From an uncultured Desulfobacter sp. (GTDB lineage: Bacteria > Desulfobacterota > Desulfobacteria > Desulfobacterales > Desulfobacteraceae), in assembly GCF_963666145.1 (NCBI RefSeq), contig NZ_OY762614.1, forward strand, positions 982,501 to 1,046,500: a stretch of DNA of 64,000 bases. The letters are read 5' to 3'. Below the pieces are notes generated by a model. The model was not told the DNA's origin, did no database searches, and worked only from the letters and a program-made list of their open reading frames with translations. This document shows, one piece after another, positions 1 through 8,554 of this stretch; position 1 is the stretch's first letter, and every line of letters starts with the position of its first letter. A program made the translations under genes and the position numbers.

Positions 1-467
<467 letters not shown>

Positions 468-627
468 AATCCTTTACTAAAACTTTTTAAGGTCTACGTT
501 TAAAGCCGTTAAGCTTCAAGCGTATTGTCATTGACCCGCTCTTTTCTTTTTCACTGACCAATTTTCAAAGATCAAAACAAACTCTTTTTTTGAGGGCTTG
601 TTATTTTTCCATCAAAACAACTTGGCT

Positions 628-656
628 AATATATAGGAACGTTTCAGCTTTGTCAA
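628..656 (-). promoter_or_regulatory. sigma-70 type rRNA promoter
   Basis: On the minus strand, TTGACA (complement of 651-656) is followed after exactly 17 nt by TATATT (complement of 628-633). It lies about 160 nt upstream of the 16S 5' end, the usual arrangement for an rRNA operon promoter. The leader at 468-627 contains a TCTTTGAAAA-type stretch reminiscent of a boxA antitermination element; no gene lies in it. Confidence 0.85.
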
Positions 657-763
657 ATATTTTTTTATTTTTAATTTTACCTTAACAAAAACCTGCGGAC
701 AAACGTTCTGACAATGATTGCATCCCTTAACTAAGGGACAGTTTCACTAACGCCTGCAATTAA

Positions 764-794
764 AGCTGCCATGTCGAAAACCAACATGGCAGTT
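764..794 (-). terminator. stem-loop downstream of the ComEA-like gene
   Basis: CTGCCATGT (766-774) pairs with ACATGGCAG (784-792) across a 9-nt loop. It sits about 90 nt past the stop of the ComEA-like gene. The following minus-strand bases (CTTTAATT) are only weakly U-rich, so terminator activity is plausible but not assured. Confidence 0.45.
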
Positions 795-882
795 AATAAC
801 AATACATTATATATAAGGGTCACACGTAAAGGGTTGGCCTGGGATTCTGAATTGAGTGGTATTTAATTGTTACCCTGACGCG

Positions 883-1161
883 TCATTCGTCCGTCACACT
901 GATTAGATGTTTGTTGGATGCCAAAATTTTAGTGCCAATGCCCTTTACTTTTAGGATATCCTCTATGGTTTGGAACGGTGTTGCCTCACGGTACTCAATA
1001 ATCCTTTGGGCTATTGCTTCTCCCACGCCTTTCATCGTCATAAGCTGTTCTTTGGATGCCGTGTTGATATTAATTTTTCCTTGTCCCATGACGGGTGTCA
1101 TATAGAAGACTGCAAGCATACATACCAATATTGCCGCGATTTTTTTAGATCTTGTTTTCAT
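883..1161 (-). CDS. ComEA-like helix-hairpin-helix protein
   Basis: A 92-residue protein: an N-terminal signal peptide (about residues 1-26, hydrophobic core AAILVCMLAVFYM), then a double helix-hairpin-helix region containing ININTASKEQL, GVGEAIAQRI and VKGIGTKIL. This is the DNA-binding module of ComEA/competence-type proteins and of small exported HhH proteins. A good ribosome-binding site (AAAAAGGAG) precedes the ATG. The likely role is periplasmic or membrane-surface DNA binding during uptake. No other competence gene is adjacent, so the pathway assignment is family-based. It stands alone between the rRNA promoter and a metallo-hydrolase gene. Confidence 0.85.
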   Translation of the reverse strand: MKTRSKKIAAILVCMLAVFYMTPVMGQGKININTASKEQLMTMKGVGEAIAQRIIEYREATPFQTIEDILKVKGIGTKILASNKHLISVTDE

Positions 1162-1386
1162 AGAATCTCCTTTTTGTCGGTTTTGATAAATTTTCCCAGC
1201 ACCCTTTTTCTTTAGAAGCGTTAGATTCAGGAGCAGTTACAAAAAAGAATTCAGTCTAAAATAAAGAAAATCGAAACAGGATGAAAATGAATAAACTATT
1301 TGAATAATCGAAGGAACTATTCTTCTTTTTAATGAAAATCTGATAGAAAATCAATAAAATTTTTCATACATTATGGTTTCATGTTT

Positions 1387-2658
1387 TTATAATCCCAAAC
1401 GCCTTGATAGGACGCTTCTGGCGTTGTCATCCCCATGCACCAACCGGATCTCTTTGGGCGGCACCTCCATGGATTCCACCCAGTCGATCAGGGCCGCCTG
1501 ATCCGCATGGGCGGAGTAGCCAGACAAATTATGCACCCGGGCGTGGACCGGCACCCTTCCGTCAACGATTTGTCGTCCTAAAGTTCCCCTGGCTTGATAC
1601 CCCACAAAAAAGATGTCATTTTTTGGATTTTTCAGCCCGCACTCAAGATGATCCATGATTCGGCCGCCAGTACACATACCGCTGCCGGCAATTATGATCC
1701 CGGGCCCTTGAAACTCCATTAACCGCTGGTGGTCTCGAAACCGTTCCACAGAATAAAGGTGTTTGAAATTAATAGGATGGTCGCCCCAAGTTCTTAGCGC
1801 TTTTGCTTCCAGATCCCAGAACTGCTCCATTTTGGAATAAATTTCTGTGATTTCAAGGCCCAACGGAGAATCAATAAATACCGGCACCCGGACACCGATC
1901 CTGTCCAGTTCGTAGATCAGTTCCTGGGTCCGCCCCAAAGAAAACGCAGGAATATAAATGAGTCCTCCATCAGCCAACGCGTTTTCAATGCAACGCTCAA
2001 GCGTCTCAATCCGCTGAGCCCGACTTTCATGATTCCTGTCCCCATAGGTCGATTCAAGAACTAACAAATCACATGATTCGGGCTTTTCCGGGTCAGGCAG
2101 AATCGGCGTATTCCGACATCCCAGGTCTCCTGAAAAAACCACCCGATATTCACTTCCGTCTTTATCCTGGGGAAAACTGAAGCGAATAAAACAGGACCCG
2201 AGAATATGCCCCGCATTGCCTAAGCGAAAACGAATCCCGCTTTTGAGATTAAACTCCTGCCCATATTCAAATCCCCATGACAATTCATCTATCTTCTGTT
2301 CAAGCTGTCGGCTCCGGTATGTGTCCCTCCCGGTAAAAGAAAGTGCATCCCTGAGCATGGGACCCAGCAGAGCCTTGGTTGGCTGAGTGCATATAATCTC
2401 CCCGTCAAATCCCGCCTCAATCAAATCCGGCACACGGCCAATATGATCAATATGCGCATGGGTCAAAAAGAGATAGTGCAACTTAGAAGGAGCAACAGGG
2501 AATCTGTTGATGGGAAGCTCAGGATCACGACCCTGGGCCTTGCCACAGTCAACAAGAATATTTATATCCCGGCCCTTATGTCCGGAAAATCGAACCAGAT
2601 GGCAGGAACCGGTTACACATTTTTCTGCGCCAAGATGGATTACTTTGACAGGATTCAT
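1387..2658 (-). CDS. beta-CASP metallo-beta-lactamase fold protein (RNA-processing exonuclease-like)
   Basis: 423 residues with the whole metallo-beta-lactamase/beta-CASP motif series: HAHIDH zinc motif (residues 67-72), SGDLG, ESTYGDRNHE at the start of the beta-CASP insert, then GSGMCTGGRIMDHL, GYQARGTLGRQI and SGYSAHADQ near the C-terminus. Bacterial and archaeal members resemble CPSF73/Ysh1 and act as RNA endo- or exonucleases; the length fits the stand-alone bacterial type. A cytoplasmic location is expected since no signal peptide is seen. The exact RNA substrate cannot be told from sequence. The gene follows the epimerase-transferase fusion by about 85 nt on the same strand. Confidence 0.88.
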   Translation of the reverse strand: MNPVKVIHLGAEKCVTGSCHLVRFSGHKGRDINILVDCGKAQGRDPELPINRFPVAPSKLHYLFLTHAHIDHIGRVPDLIEAGFDGEIICTQPTKALLGPMLRDALSFTGRDTYRSRQLEQKIDELSWGFEYGQEFNLKSGIRFRLGNAGHILGSCFIRFSFPQDKDGSEYRVVFSGDLGCRNTPILPDPEKPESCDLLVLESTYGDRNHESRAQRIETLERCIENALADGGLIYIPAFSLGRTQELIYELDRIGVRVPVFIDSPLGLEITEIYSKMEQFWDLEAKALRTWGDHPINFKHLYSVERFRDHQRLMEFQGPGIIIAGSGMCTGGRIMDHLECGLKNPKNDIFFVGYQARGTLGRQIVDGRVPVHARVHNLSGYSAHADQAALIDWVESMEVPPKEIRLVHGDDNARSVLSRRLGL

Positions 2659-2743
2659 TTTTTTATCCCCCCCTCTTTGAATACAAATATGTCAAACAAC
2701 GCCACCCAACGGTTACATATTTTCTTCAAGGCCGAAAAACAAA

Positions 2744-4270
2744 TCAGCTTTTCACCCGATCACCAGCCCCTTTACCAGCAATGGTCATAAAAATATAGCG
2801 AAGGTACGTTTTTACCGACAAGGATTCCATCATTTTTTGATCTGTCTGGGCTAATAGTTTCGGTGTTGACATATCAATGCCGTTCACCTGGGCAAGCCCT
2901 GTAATCCCTGGGTGGACATCAAAAACATTTCTGGTGCCGCGCTCCTGAATCAATTCATCCTGACTAAACAAACATGGGCGCGGACCGACCAAACTCATGT
3001 CACCTTTTAAAACATTCCACAGTTGAGGCAATTCATCCAGTTTAGCACGACGTAAAAAATGCCCAAACCTTGTTATGGAGGTGTTACTTGCTAAATGGCT
3101 GGCAACTGATTCGGTATTAAGCTGCATAGTACGAAATTTAACCAATACGAAAGATTTTTTATTTTTACCGACGCGTTCCTGCCGAAAAATCGGTGACCCC
3201 GTATCAAATAGACCAAGAATTGTCAGGACCAGAAGAAGCGGTGAAGTCAAAATTAGCCCCACGGCTGAAAATACAATATCGAAAAAACGTAAAGTTTTCC
3301 ATTCGGTCTGAACCTCGATCGCTGGCATATTCGTCACACAGCGCTTGATCCCCTCATCAACACCGACCGGCGGATTCCAGTTCAATAAATCATGCGCTTT
3401 GCTGATATCAATATGTAAGGACCCTACTAAACGTTGCGCAACAGCCTGCTTTCCCAATAGTGACAAACCAAATGCCAACAATCTGGCAGGCACAGGTATC
3501 AATCGGGCAGGCCTGTTCAACTGCTTTCCAACACGCCGCAAAAGCTCAGTGGTGGACAAATCTTGCCCGTCAGAAACCAGAAAAACTTGGTTTGCTGCAG
3601 CAGGGTGATCAATACAGTGGATTATAAAATCAACAAAATTGTTTATGGCAATAAAACTTCGCTGATTAAAAACAGCCCCCAACGGCAGTGGAATCCCCTT
3701 ATAAACCCACGTGATCATAGACGAAAAATTACCCTTAACACCTGGCCCATAAATTAAAGGGGGCCGAACAACGACAAATTCCATGCCGGTCTCCTCAGCA
3801 ATTTTCTTCACCCCTTGTTCGGCTTCATACTTAGAGACAGCATATGGCTCTTTGGGGTTGCAGGGATCAGCCTCAGTAAACGATGATTCCAATGGGTTTG
3901 TTTCGCCGTGAACCTTGACTGAGCTGATAAAAATAAACCTTTCTACACCGGCAAGAGCAGCCTGTCTTGCCAGATTAAGGGTTCCTTCAACATTAACTTG
4001 ACGAAACTCAGCTAAAGGATCGGTCACAGTTTCATTCATCACATGATTACGGGCTGCGGCATGAATAACAATATCAACATTTGAGAGCGTTTTTATCCAA
4101 TCATTTTCACTTCCAATGTCACCTATATGGCAACCTTCAACGCCAGCAGACATATCAGGGAAATCCCGCCGCAAACCGGCGACAATATTATAGCAGCCGA
4201 CATCATTAAAATGTTTCAATAAGGCCGAACCTACAAACCCTGAAGCACCGGTAATAAGGATTGTTTTCAT
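2744..4270 (-). CDS. NAD-dependent sugar epimerase fused to undecaprenyl-phosphate sugar-1-P transferase
   Basis: A 508-residue fusion. Residues 1-310 are an extended short-chain dehydrogenase/epimerase with GASGFVG (8-14) for NAD binding and a Tyr143-xxx-Lys147 catalytic pair. Residues about 327-505 are a bacterial phosphoglycosyl transferase (WcaJ/WbaP family, PF02397). They begin with a membrane-entry hydrophobic segment (about 330-353) and contain KFRTM, the Asp-Glu pair in LDELPQLWN (411-419) and GPRP (429-432). The predicted role is to make a nucleotide sugar and load its sugar phosphate onto undecaprenyl phosphate, the first step of a repeat-unit glycan. Both halves keep their key residues, so the fusion looks functional. 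The sugar is not determinable. Confidence 0.87.
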   Translation of the reverse strand: MKTILITGASGFVGSALLKHFNDVGCYNIVAGLRRDFPDMSAGVEGCHIGDIGSENDWIKTLSNVDIVIHAAARNHVMNETVTDPLAEFRQVNVEGTLNLARQAALAGVERFIFISSVKVHGETNPLESSFTEADPCNPKEPYAVSKYEAEQGVKKIAEETGMEFVVVRPPLIYGPGVKGNFSSMITWVYKGIPLPLGAVFNQRSFIAINNFVDFIIHCIDHPAAANQVFLVSDGQDLSTTELLRRVGKQLNRPARLIPVPARLLAFGLSLLGKQAVAQRLVGSLHIDISKAHDLLNWNPPVGVDEGIKRCVTNMPAIEVQTEWKTLRFFDIVFSAVGLILTSPLLLVLTILGLFDTGSPIFRQERVGKNKKSFVLVKFRTMQLNTESVASHLASNTSITRFGHFLRRAKLDELPQLWNVLKGDMSLVGPRPCLFSQDELIQERGTRNVFDVHPGITGLAQVNGIDMSTPKLLAQTDQKMMESLSVKTYLRYIFMTIAGKGAGDRVKS

Positions 4271-4842
4271 TTATTTAGTTTCTGTAGATTGTAGAATTTT
4301 AATTATAACTCAACTTTCCGGATTCGTTGAAACGAATTTCACGACCGAGTAACACATTAAATTTATAGCACAATAACCTATTAAGCCCAAATAGTTCAAC
4401 CCAACTATTTGACATATAATAGATTCGCTAAAAAATACAATCATAAAAAGCTTGCTAAGTTAAAAGAGCGCATTGATAATATTATTCCTTTCAATCCTTT
4501 TACAAAACATATGAGCAGCCGTACTTTCCTTTTACAAAACATATGAGCAGCCGTACTTTCCTTTTACAAAACATATGAGCAGCCGTACTTTTCCTCAAAT
4601 GAAGCCACCCCCATCTTTGGAGCGCTTCCGAAAAAAAGTAGCCTGATTCTAATCAAGGATTGTTTGGCAGTCAAATTTAAAAACTCAAACATCGAGTATA
4701 ACACGCTTGTTTTGGGATTAATCGAAAACAAATAAAATATCAATATTTTTCGATCAAATAGCTCCAACACATCGTACGTTCGCAGCTTAATACACGTAAT
4801 ATTGTTTTGAATTCTTTTCGCCGGTTTGGTATAAAGCAGATA
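4271..4842. other. AT-rich intergenic region without a convincing gene
   Basis: Between the minus-strand epimerase fusion and the plus-strand binding-protein gene. Apart from the three-copy tandem repeat (4496-4591) and a 20-nt stretch at 4680-4699 that recurs with one mismatch near 61940, I see no supported feature. A 97-codon open frame on the minus strand (4564-4857) lacks any recognisable domain or ribosome-binding site. Confidence 0.6.
4496..4591. repeat. three tandem copies of a 32-bp unit
   Basis: Units at 4496-4527, 4528-4559 and 4560-4591 are identical (unit begins CCTTTTACAAAACATATGAG and ends GCAGCCGTACTTT). There are no spacers, so this is a direct tandem repeat and not a CRISPR array. 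Confidence 0.95.
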
Positions 4843-5769
4843 ATGAAAGATCGACATCCTAAAAATCAGTTCATTAAACGTCAGAACATACTCGTCTGCC
4901 AGGGTTTCCGTTGCCTGTTTGCTGCGATTTTGTTTTGCCAGGCGTTTGCTGTTGCGGACGCGAAAACGAACTATGCAGTTTTAGTTTCACAAAAAATCAG
5001 ACCATATCTCCAGGTTGTTGACGGCATCATTCAAGAGGTTGAAAACACTCAAAATGCCATTGAGATCTTTTATATCACCCCCGGGAATTCGCAAGACGAT
5101 TCAAGACTAATTTTGAACATTAAGCAGCAAGGGTTTGATACCGTCCTTACAGTAGGACCGGAAGCGGCATCCCTGGCCTGGGGATCTAATCTGACGATCA
5201 GAAAAATTTATTCGGTTATCCTGGACCCAGAAAGCATTCTGGGTGTTGATGAGCATACCTGCGGCATTTCATTGAGAATTCCTGTGGAGATGCAATTAAA
5301 CAGTATTTCCAAAACTTTTTCCTCCCTCAAAAAACTGGGACTGATGTTTGACCCTGCCCATAATCAGCGATTTTACGAGGCCGCGACTTCAGCATCTATC
5401 GCTGTAGGTATTGAGATCCATCCCATTAAAATCAACCGGCGAACTCAAATCAAAGAAGCCTTGACAGATCTTGATGTCGAAGCGATATGGATGATTCCAG
5501 ATCAAACCATCATATCGGAAAAAATTATCCAATACGTAATTAAAGAAGGCATATATCGCAACATCGGTGTGATCGGCTACAACTCCTTTTTTACAAGGTC
5601 AGGGGCAGTGTTTTCCTTTGAATTCGATTACCGTAATTTAGGCAGACAGGCAGGTTTAAAAATCCTCGAAGCCGGCAGCAAAAAAGAATGCACACCGGAA
5701 CCACCGATTTTCGACATCGTGGTAAACCGTAATATTGCCAAAAAATTCGGCATGGAGGTGACGCCATGA
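4843..5769 (+). CDS. periplasmic substrate-binding protein (ABC_sub_bind family)
   Basis: About 308 residues from the ATG at 4843; a TTG 36 nt upstream is possible but has no better ribosome-binding site. A hydrophobic export segment (CLFAAILFCQAFAVADA) ends near residue 40. The body resembles the two-lobed PF04392 binding-protein family (DTVLTVGPEAASLAWG, KKLGLMFDP, RNIGVIGYN, DYRNLGRQAG). No ABC permease or ATPase is adjacent. The gene overlaps the downstream histidine kinase by 4 nt (ATGA). I infer that the protein presents a ligand to the kinase sensor domain and does not serve transport. The ligand is unknown. Confidence 0.8.
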   Translation: MKDRHPKNQFIKRQNILVCQGFRCLFAAILFCQAFAVADAKTNYAVLVSQKIRPYLQVVDGIIQEVENTQNAIEIFYITPGNSQDDSRLILNIKQQGFDTVLTVGPEAASLAWGSNLTIRKIYSVILDPESILGVDEHTCGISLRIPVEMQLNSISKTFSSLKKLGLMFDPAHNQRFYEAATSASIAVGIEIHPIKINRRTQIKEALTDLDVEAIWMIPDQTIISEKIIQYVIKEGIYRNIGVIGYNSFFTRSGAVFSFEFDYRNLGRQAGLKILEAGSKKECTPEPPIFDIVVNRNIAKKFGMEVTP

Positions 5770-7199
5770 ACATCCGGTGTTTTACCCGGCGCATCGGCAT
5801 CCACATAAAAATTGTTTCCGTAGCCGTCATCCTCATCTGCATCACAGTGCTGACCTTAGGCTATTTTGGCGTAACCCTGATCAACGGTTTTCTGACCCAG
5901 AGGTTCAACCAGCGAATCAATTTCATGGCCCAGTATTTAGCGTTGAATTCAGAACTTGGAATACTCATTGATGAACAGAACCTGTTAAAGGGCTTAACTG
6001 TCAACATACTTAAAGAAGATGATATCCGGGCGGTTGAAATTGTTGACCGGGCGGGGGAGATTTTAGTGAATGAAGTTCGTCAAATCCCCGGCCCCTTCAA
6101 TGCTGTGGAAAAGGAAGTATTTGTAAGCAGCACGGAAAGCAGCCCATCATGGTTTACCGGGCTTTCCGTCAATTCAGGTCGTGAATACATCGGCTTTGTC
6201 CGGGTGACCTATTCCAGACAGGGAATAGAAAACCTTATCCTGAAAATGACCCAACGCTTTGTGGCCACAGCCGTCGTATTGACAATTATAGCCGGGATAA
6301 TCTTTTATTTTATCTCGAGGTCTATCGTCTCTCCGTTGATTTCGTTGGCAGATACCGCGCGAAAAATTTCGATGGGCAACAGAACCATCCGGGCCCGGCG
6401 GGGAGGCACGAGCCCTGAAATCGCAAGATTGGCCGAGGCCTTCAATGAGATGCTGGATTCACTGGCAAAAGGAAGACAGACCCTGGTGCAGGCCTATGAA
6501 AAAATGACCCACCAGGAAGCCCTGGCAGAAGTGGGCAAATTTTCCATGATGATAGCCCACGAGGTAAAAAACCCCCTGGGGATTATCAAAAGCGCCGTTG
6601 AAATTCTGAAAACGGACTTTGAAATTCCCCAGGACAATATCCCTCTGAACTATGCCGAAGAGGAAATTGTCAGACTGAACACCCTCATTGAGAGTTTTCT
6701 CATTTTTTCAAAACCGGCCAAACCCAAATTTGAAAAGACGGATCTCAACCGAATGATGGAGCAGGTGATCATGGGATTTGAAATTCAATACGACAACGAT
6801 CAATTAGAGATGATCTCCAACATTCCAAAGACACCTTTTAATGCAGAAGCTGATTTTGATTTGCTATCCAGAGGGATTGCCAATATCATTAAAAATGCCT
6901 GCGAGGCCAACAAAGAAAAAGGAAGGGTAACGGCAACAGTACAAATCCGCGGGAACAAGTGGGTACTCAAAGTCTGCGACCAGGGGCCTGGCATCAAACC
7001 GGCAGACAAGAATCATATTTTTGAACCATTCTATACCACTAAAGCCAAAGGAACAGGCTTGGGCCTGGCCTTTGCAGGCCAGGTCGTCAAAGCCCATGGC
7101 GGCAGTATTACCATCGAAGACGCTGAAAACAAAGGCAGTTGTTTTGTAATTAGCCTGTTCTCCGGAGGAATTGAGCAACAGATGGAGGCGATGATATAA
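5766..7199 (+). CDS. membrane sensor histidine kinase (HAMP-HisKA-HATPase)
   Basis: 477 residues. Transmembrane segment 1 (about 14-38), a periplasmic sensor region of about 120 residues, transmembrane segment 2 (about 166-187), HAMP linker (about 188-240), then HisKA with His265 in AHEVKNPLG. The ATPase domain has N-box NACEAN, G1 DQGPGI and G2 GTGLGLAF. This is the NtrB/ZraS-like layout that normally phosphorylates a sigma-54 activator, and such a gene follows 1 nt downstream. Translational coupling to the binding-protein gene through a 4-nt overlap supports the two acting together on a signal in the periplasm. Confidence 0.93.
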   Translation: MNIRCFTRRIGIHIKIVSVAVILICITVLTLGYFGVTLINGFLTQRFNQRINFMAQYLALNSELGILIDEQNLLKGLTVNILKEDDIRAVEIVDRAGEILVNEVRQIPGPFNAVEKEVFVSSTESSPSWFTGLSVNSGREYIGFVRVTYSRQGIENLILKMTQRFVATAVVLTIIAGIIFYFISRSIVSPLISLADTARKISMGNRTIRARRGGTSPEIARLAEAFNEMLDSLAKGRQTLVQAYEKMTHQEALAEVGKFSMMIAHEVKNPLGIIKSAVEILKTDFEIPQDNIPLNYAEEEIVRLNTLIESFLIFSKPAKPKFEKTDLNRMMEQVIMGFEIQYDNDQLEMISNIPKTPFNAEADFDLLSRGIANIIKNACEANKEKGRVTATVQIRGNKWVLKVCDQGPGIKPADKNHIFEPFYTTKAKGTGLGLAFAGQVVKAHGGSITIEDAENKGSCFVISLFSGGIEQQMEAMI

Positions 7200-7200
7200 A

Positions 7201-8553
7201 ATGGCACACTTACTGATTGTTGACGACGAAGAAAAGATGCGGAACCTTCTTTCGATGATGCTTGAAAGAAAAGGCTTCCAAATTGATCAAGCGGTCCATG
7301 GCCAACATGCACTGACGCTTTTAGAAAAAAAAGAATATGACCTGGTGATTTCGGACATCAAAATGCCGGAAATGGACGGTAAGGCATTGATTCGAACCAT
7401 GCGCAAGCAAAAAATATTGACCCCGGTGATCTTTATTACCGCCTTTGCCACCATTGATTCCGCTGTTGAAATGATGCAGGAAGGGGCCAGCGACTATGTA
7501 ACCAAACCCTTTGAAGAGTCTAAAATCCTGCTCACCATTGGGCGGGCCATGGCCCTGTCCCGCCTTATTTCTGAAAATCAGCAGATGAAAGAAGTGATCG
7601 CCCGTTCAAGCCAGGGACATGAGCTTATATTCAGCTCCCAGGAGATGGATGAGGTGGTAGCCCTTGCCGAAAATGTGGCCACCGTGGATACGGCCGTGCT
7701 GATCCTGGGTGAGTCGGGAACGGGAAAAGAGGTGGTGGCTAACCACATCCACAGGCAGAGCCTGAGAAAAGACAAACGATTCGTGGCGGTGAATTGCGCA
7801 GCGATTTCATCCAACCTTGTGGAGTCCGAACTGTTCGGCTACGAAAAAGGTGCCTTTACCGGCGCGGCCGCCCGGACCCGGGGTAAATTTGAGTTTGCCA
7901 GCGGAGGGACCCTGTTTCTGGACGAAATCGGAGATCTGCCTCTGGAGTCCCAGGGAAAGCTGCTTCGGGCACTGCAGGAAAAAAAGTTCCAGCGGGTGGG
8001 CGGCAATGAAGAGATCCCGGTGGATGTCCGGGTTGTCTGTGCCACAAACCGGAACCTGGAACAGATGGTTGCCCAGAACAGATTCAGGCAGGACCTGTTT
8101 TATCGGATCAATGTTTTTCCCATCATGATTCCGCCCCTTCGTGCCAGAAAAGAGGATATCGTGCCTTTGGCCGAATATATCATGGGCACATTCTCCTTTG
8201 GGCAAAACCATACCTTGACCGAAGGCGCCTGCCAGAGACTTAAGGAATATACCTGGCCCGGCAATGTCAGAGAACTGGCCAATGTTCTGGAGCGCTGCCT
8301 GATCCTCACCCGGGACACCGGTCAGATCACGGCTGACACCCTCTCCTTTCTCCAGGTACCGGGCGCCCGGCAGACCCGGACCGTCAGTATCCAACTGCCG
8401 GCCGGAGGCATCCCTTTACAACAGGTACAGATGACCCTTGTCCAACAAGCGCTCCAGGCCTCGGGCAACAACCAGACCACGGCCGCCAAACTTCTGGGTT
8501 TAAGCCGGTCAAAATTCAGGGTATTGCTGAAAAATATGGAGGAAGTAAGCTAA
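7201..8553 (+). CDS. NtrC-family sigma-54-dependent response regulator
   Basis: 450 residues. Receiver domain with phospho-acceptor Asp52 (VISDIKMPEMDG) and Lys in VTKPF. AAA+ domain with Walker A GESGTGKE (170-177), the sigma-54 contact loop GAFTGA (217-222) and Walker B LFLDEIGDLP. C-terminal Fis-type helix-turn-helix (NNQTTAAKLLGLSRSKFR). Everything needed for activation of sigma-54 RNA polymerase is present. The partner kinase is directly upstream. A near-perfect -24/-12 promoter with an upstream palindrome lies past the next gene and is a candidate target. Confidence 0.95.
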   Translation: MAHLLIVDDEEKMRNLLSMMLERKGFQIDQAVHGQHALTLLEKKEYDLVISDIKMPEMDGKALIRTMRKQKILTPVIFITAFATIDSAVEMMQEGASDYVTKPFEESKILLTIGRAMALSRLISENQQMKEVIARSSQGHELIFSSQEMDEVVALAENVATVDTAVLILGESGTGKEVVANHIHRQSLRKDKRFVAVNCAAISSNLVESELFGYEKGAFTGAAARTRGKFEFASGGTLFLDEIGDLPLESQGKLLRALQEKKFQRVGGNEEIPVDVRVVCATNRNLEQMVAQNRFRQDLFYRINVFPIMIPPLRARKEDIVPLAEYIMGTFSFGQNHTLTEGACQRLKEYTWPGNVRELANVLERCLILTRDTGQITADTLSFLQVPGARQTRTVSIQLPAGGIPLQQVQMTLVQQALQASGNNQTTAAKLLGLSRSKFRVLLKNMEEVS

Positions 8554-8554
8554 T

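Noticed and set aside
4496..4591. CRISPR-like array
   Set aside because: The three units are contiguous with no spacers and no cas gene is in the window.
4564..4857. 97-codon minus-strand frame beside the 32-bp repeats
   Set aside because: It begins within the binding-protein gene, has no ribosome-binding site, and includes the repeat sequence and AT-rich spacer.
7807..8394. 195-codon minus-strand frame opposite the NtrC-type regulator
   Set aside because: It is antisense to strongly conserved AAA+ sequence and has no domain of its own.
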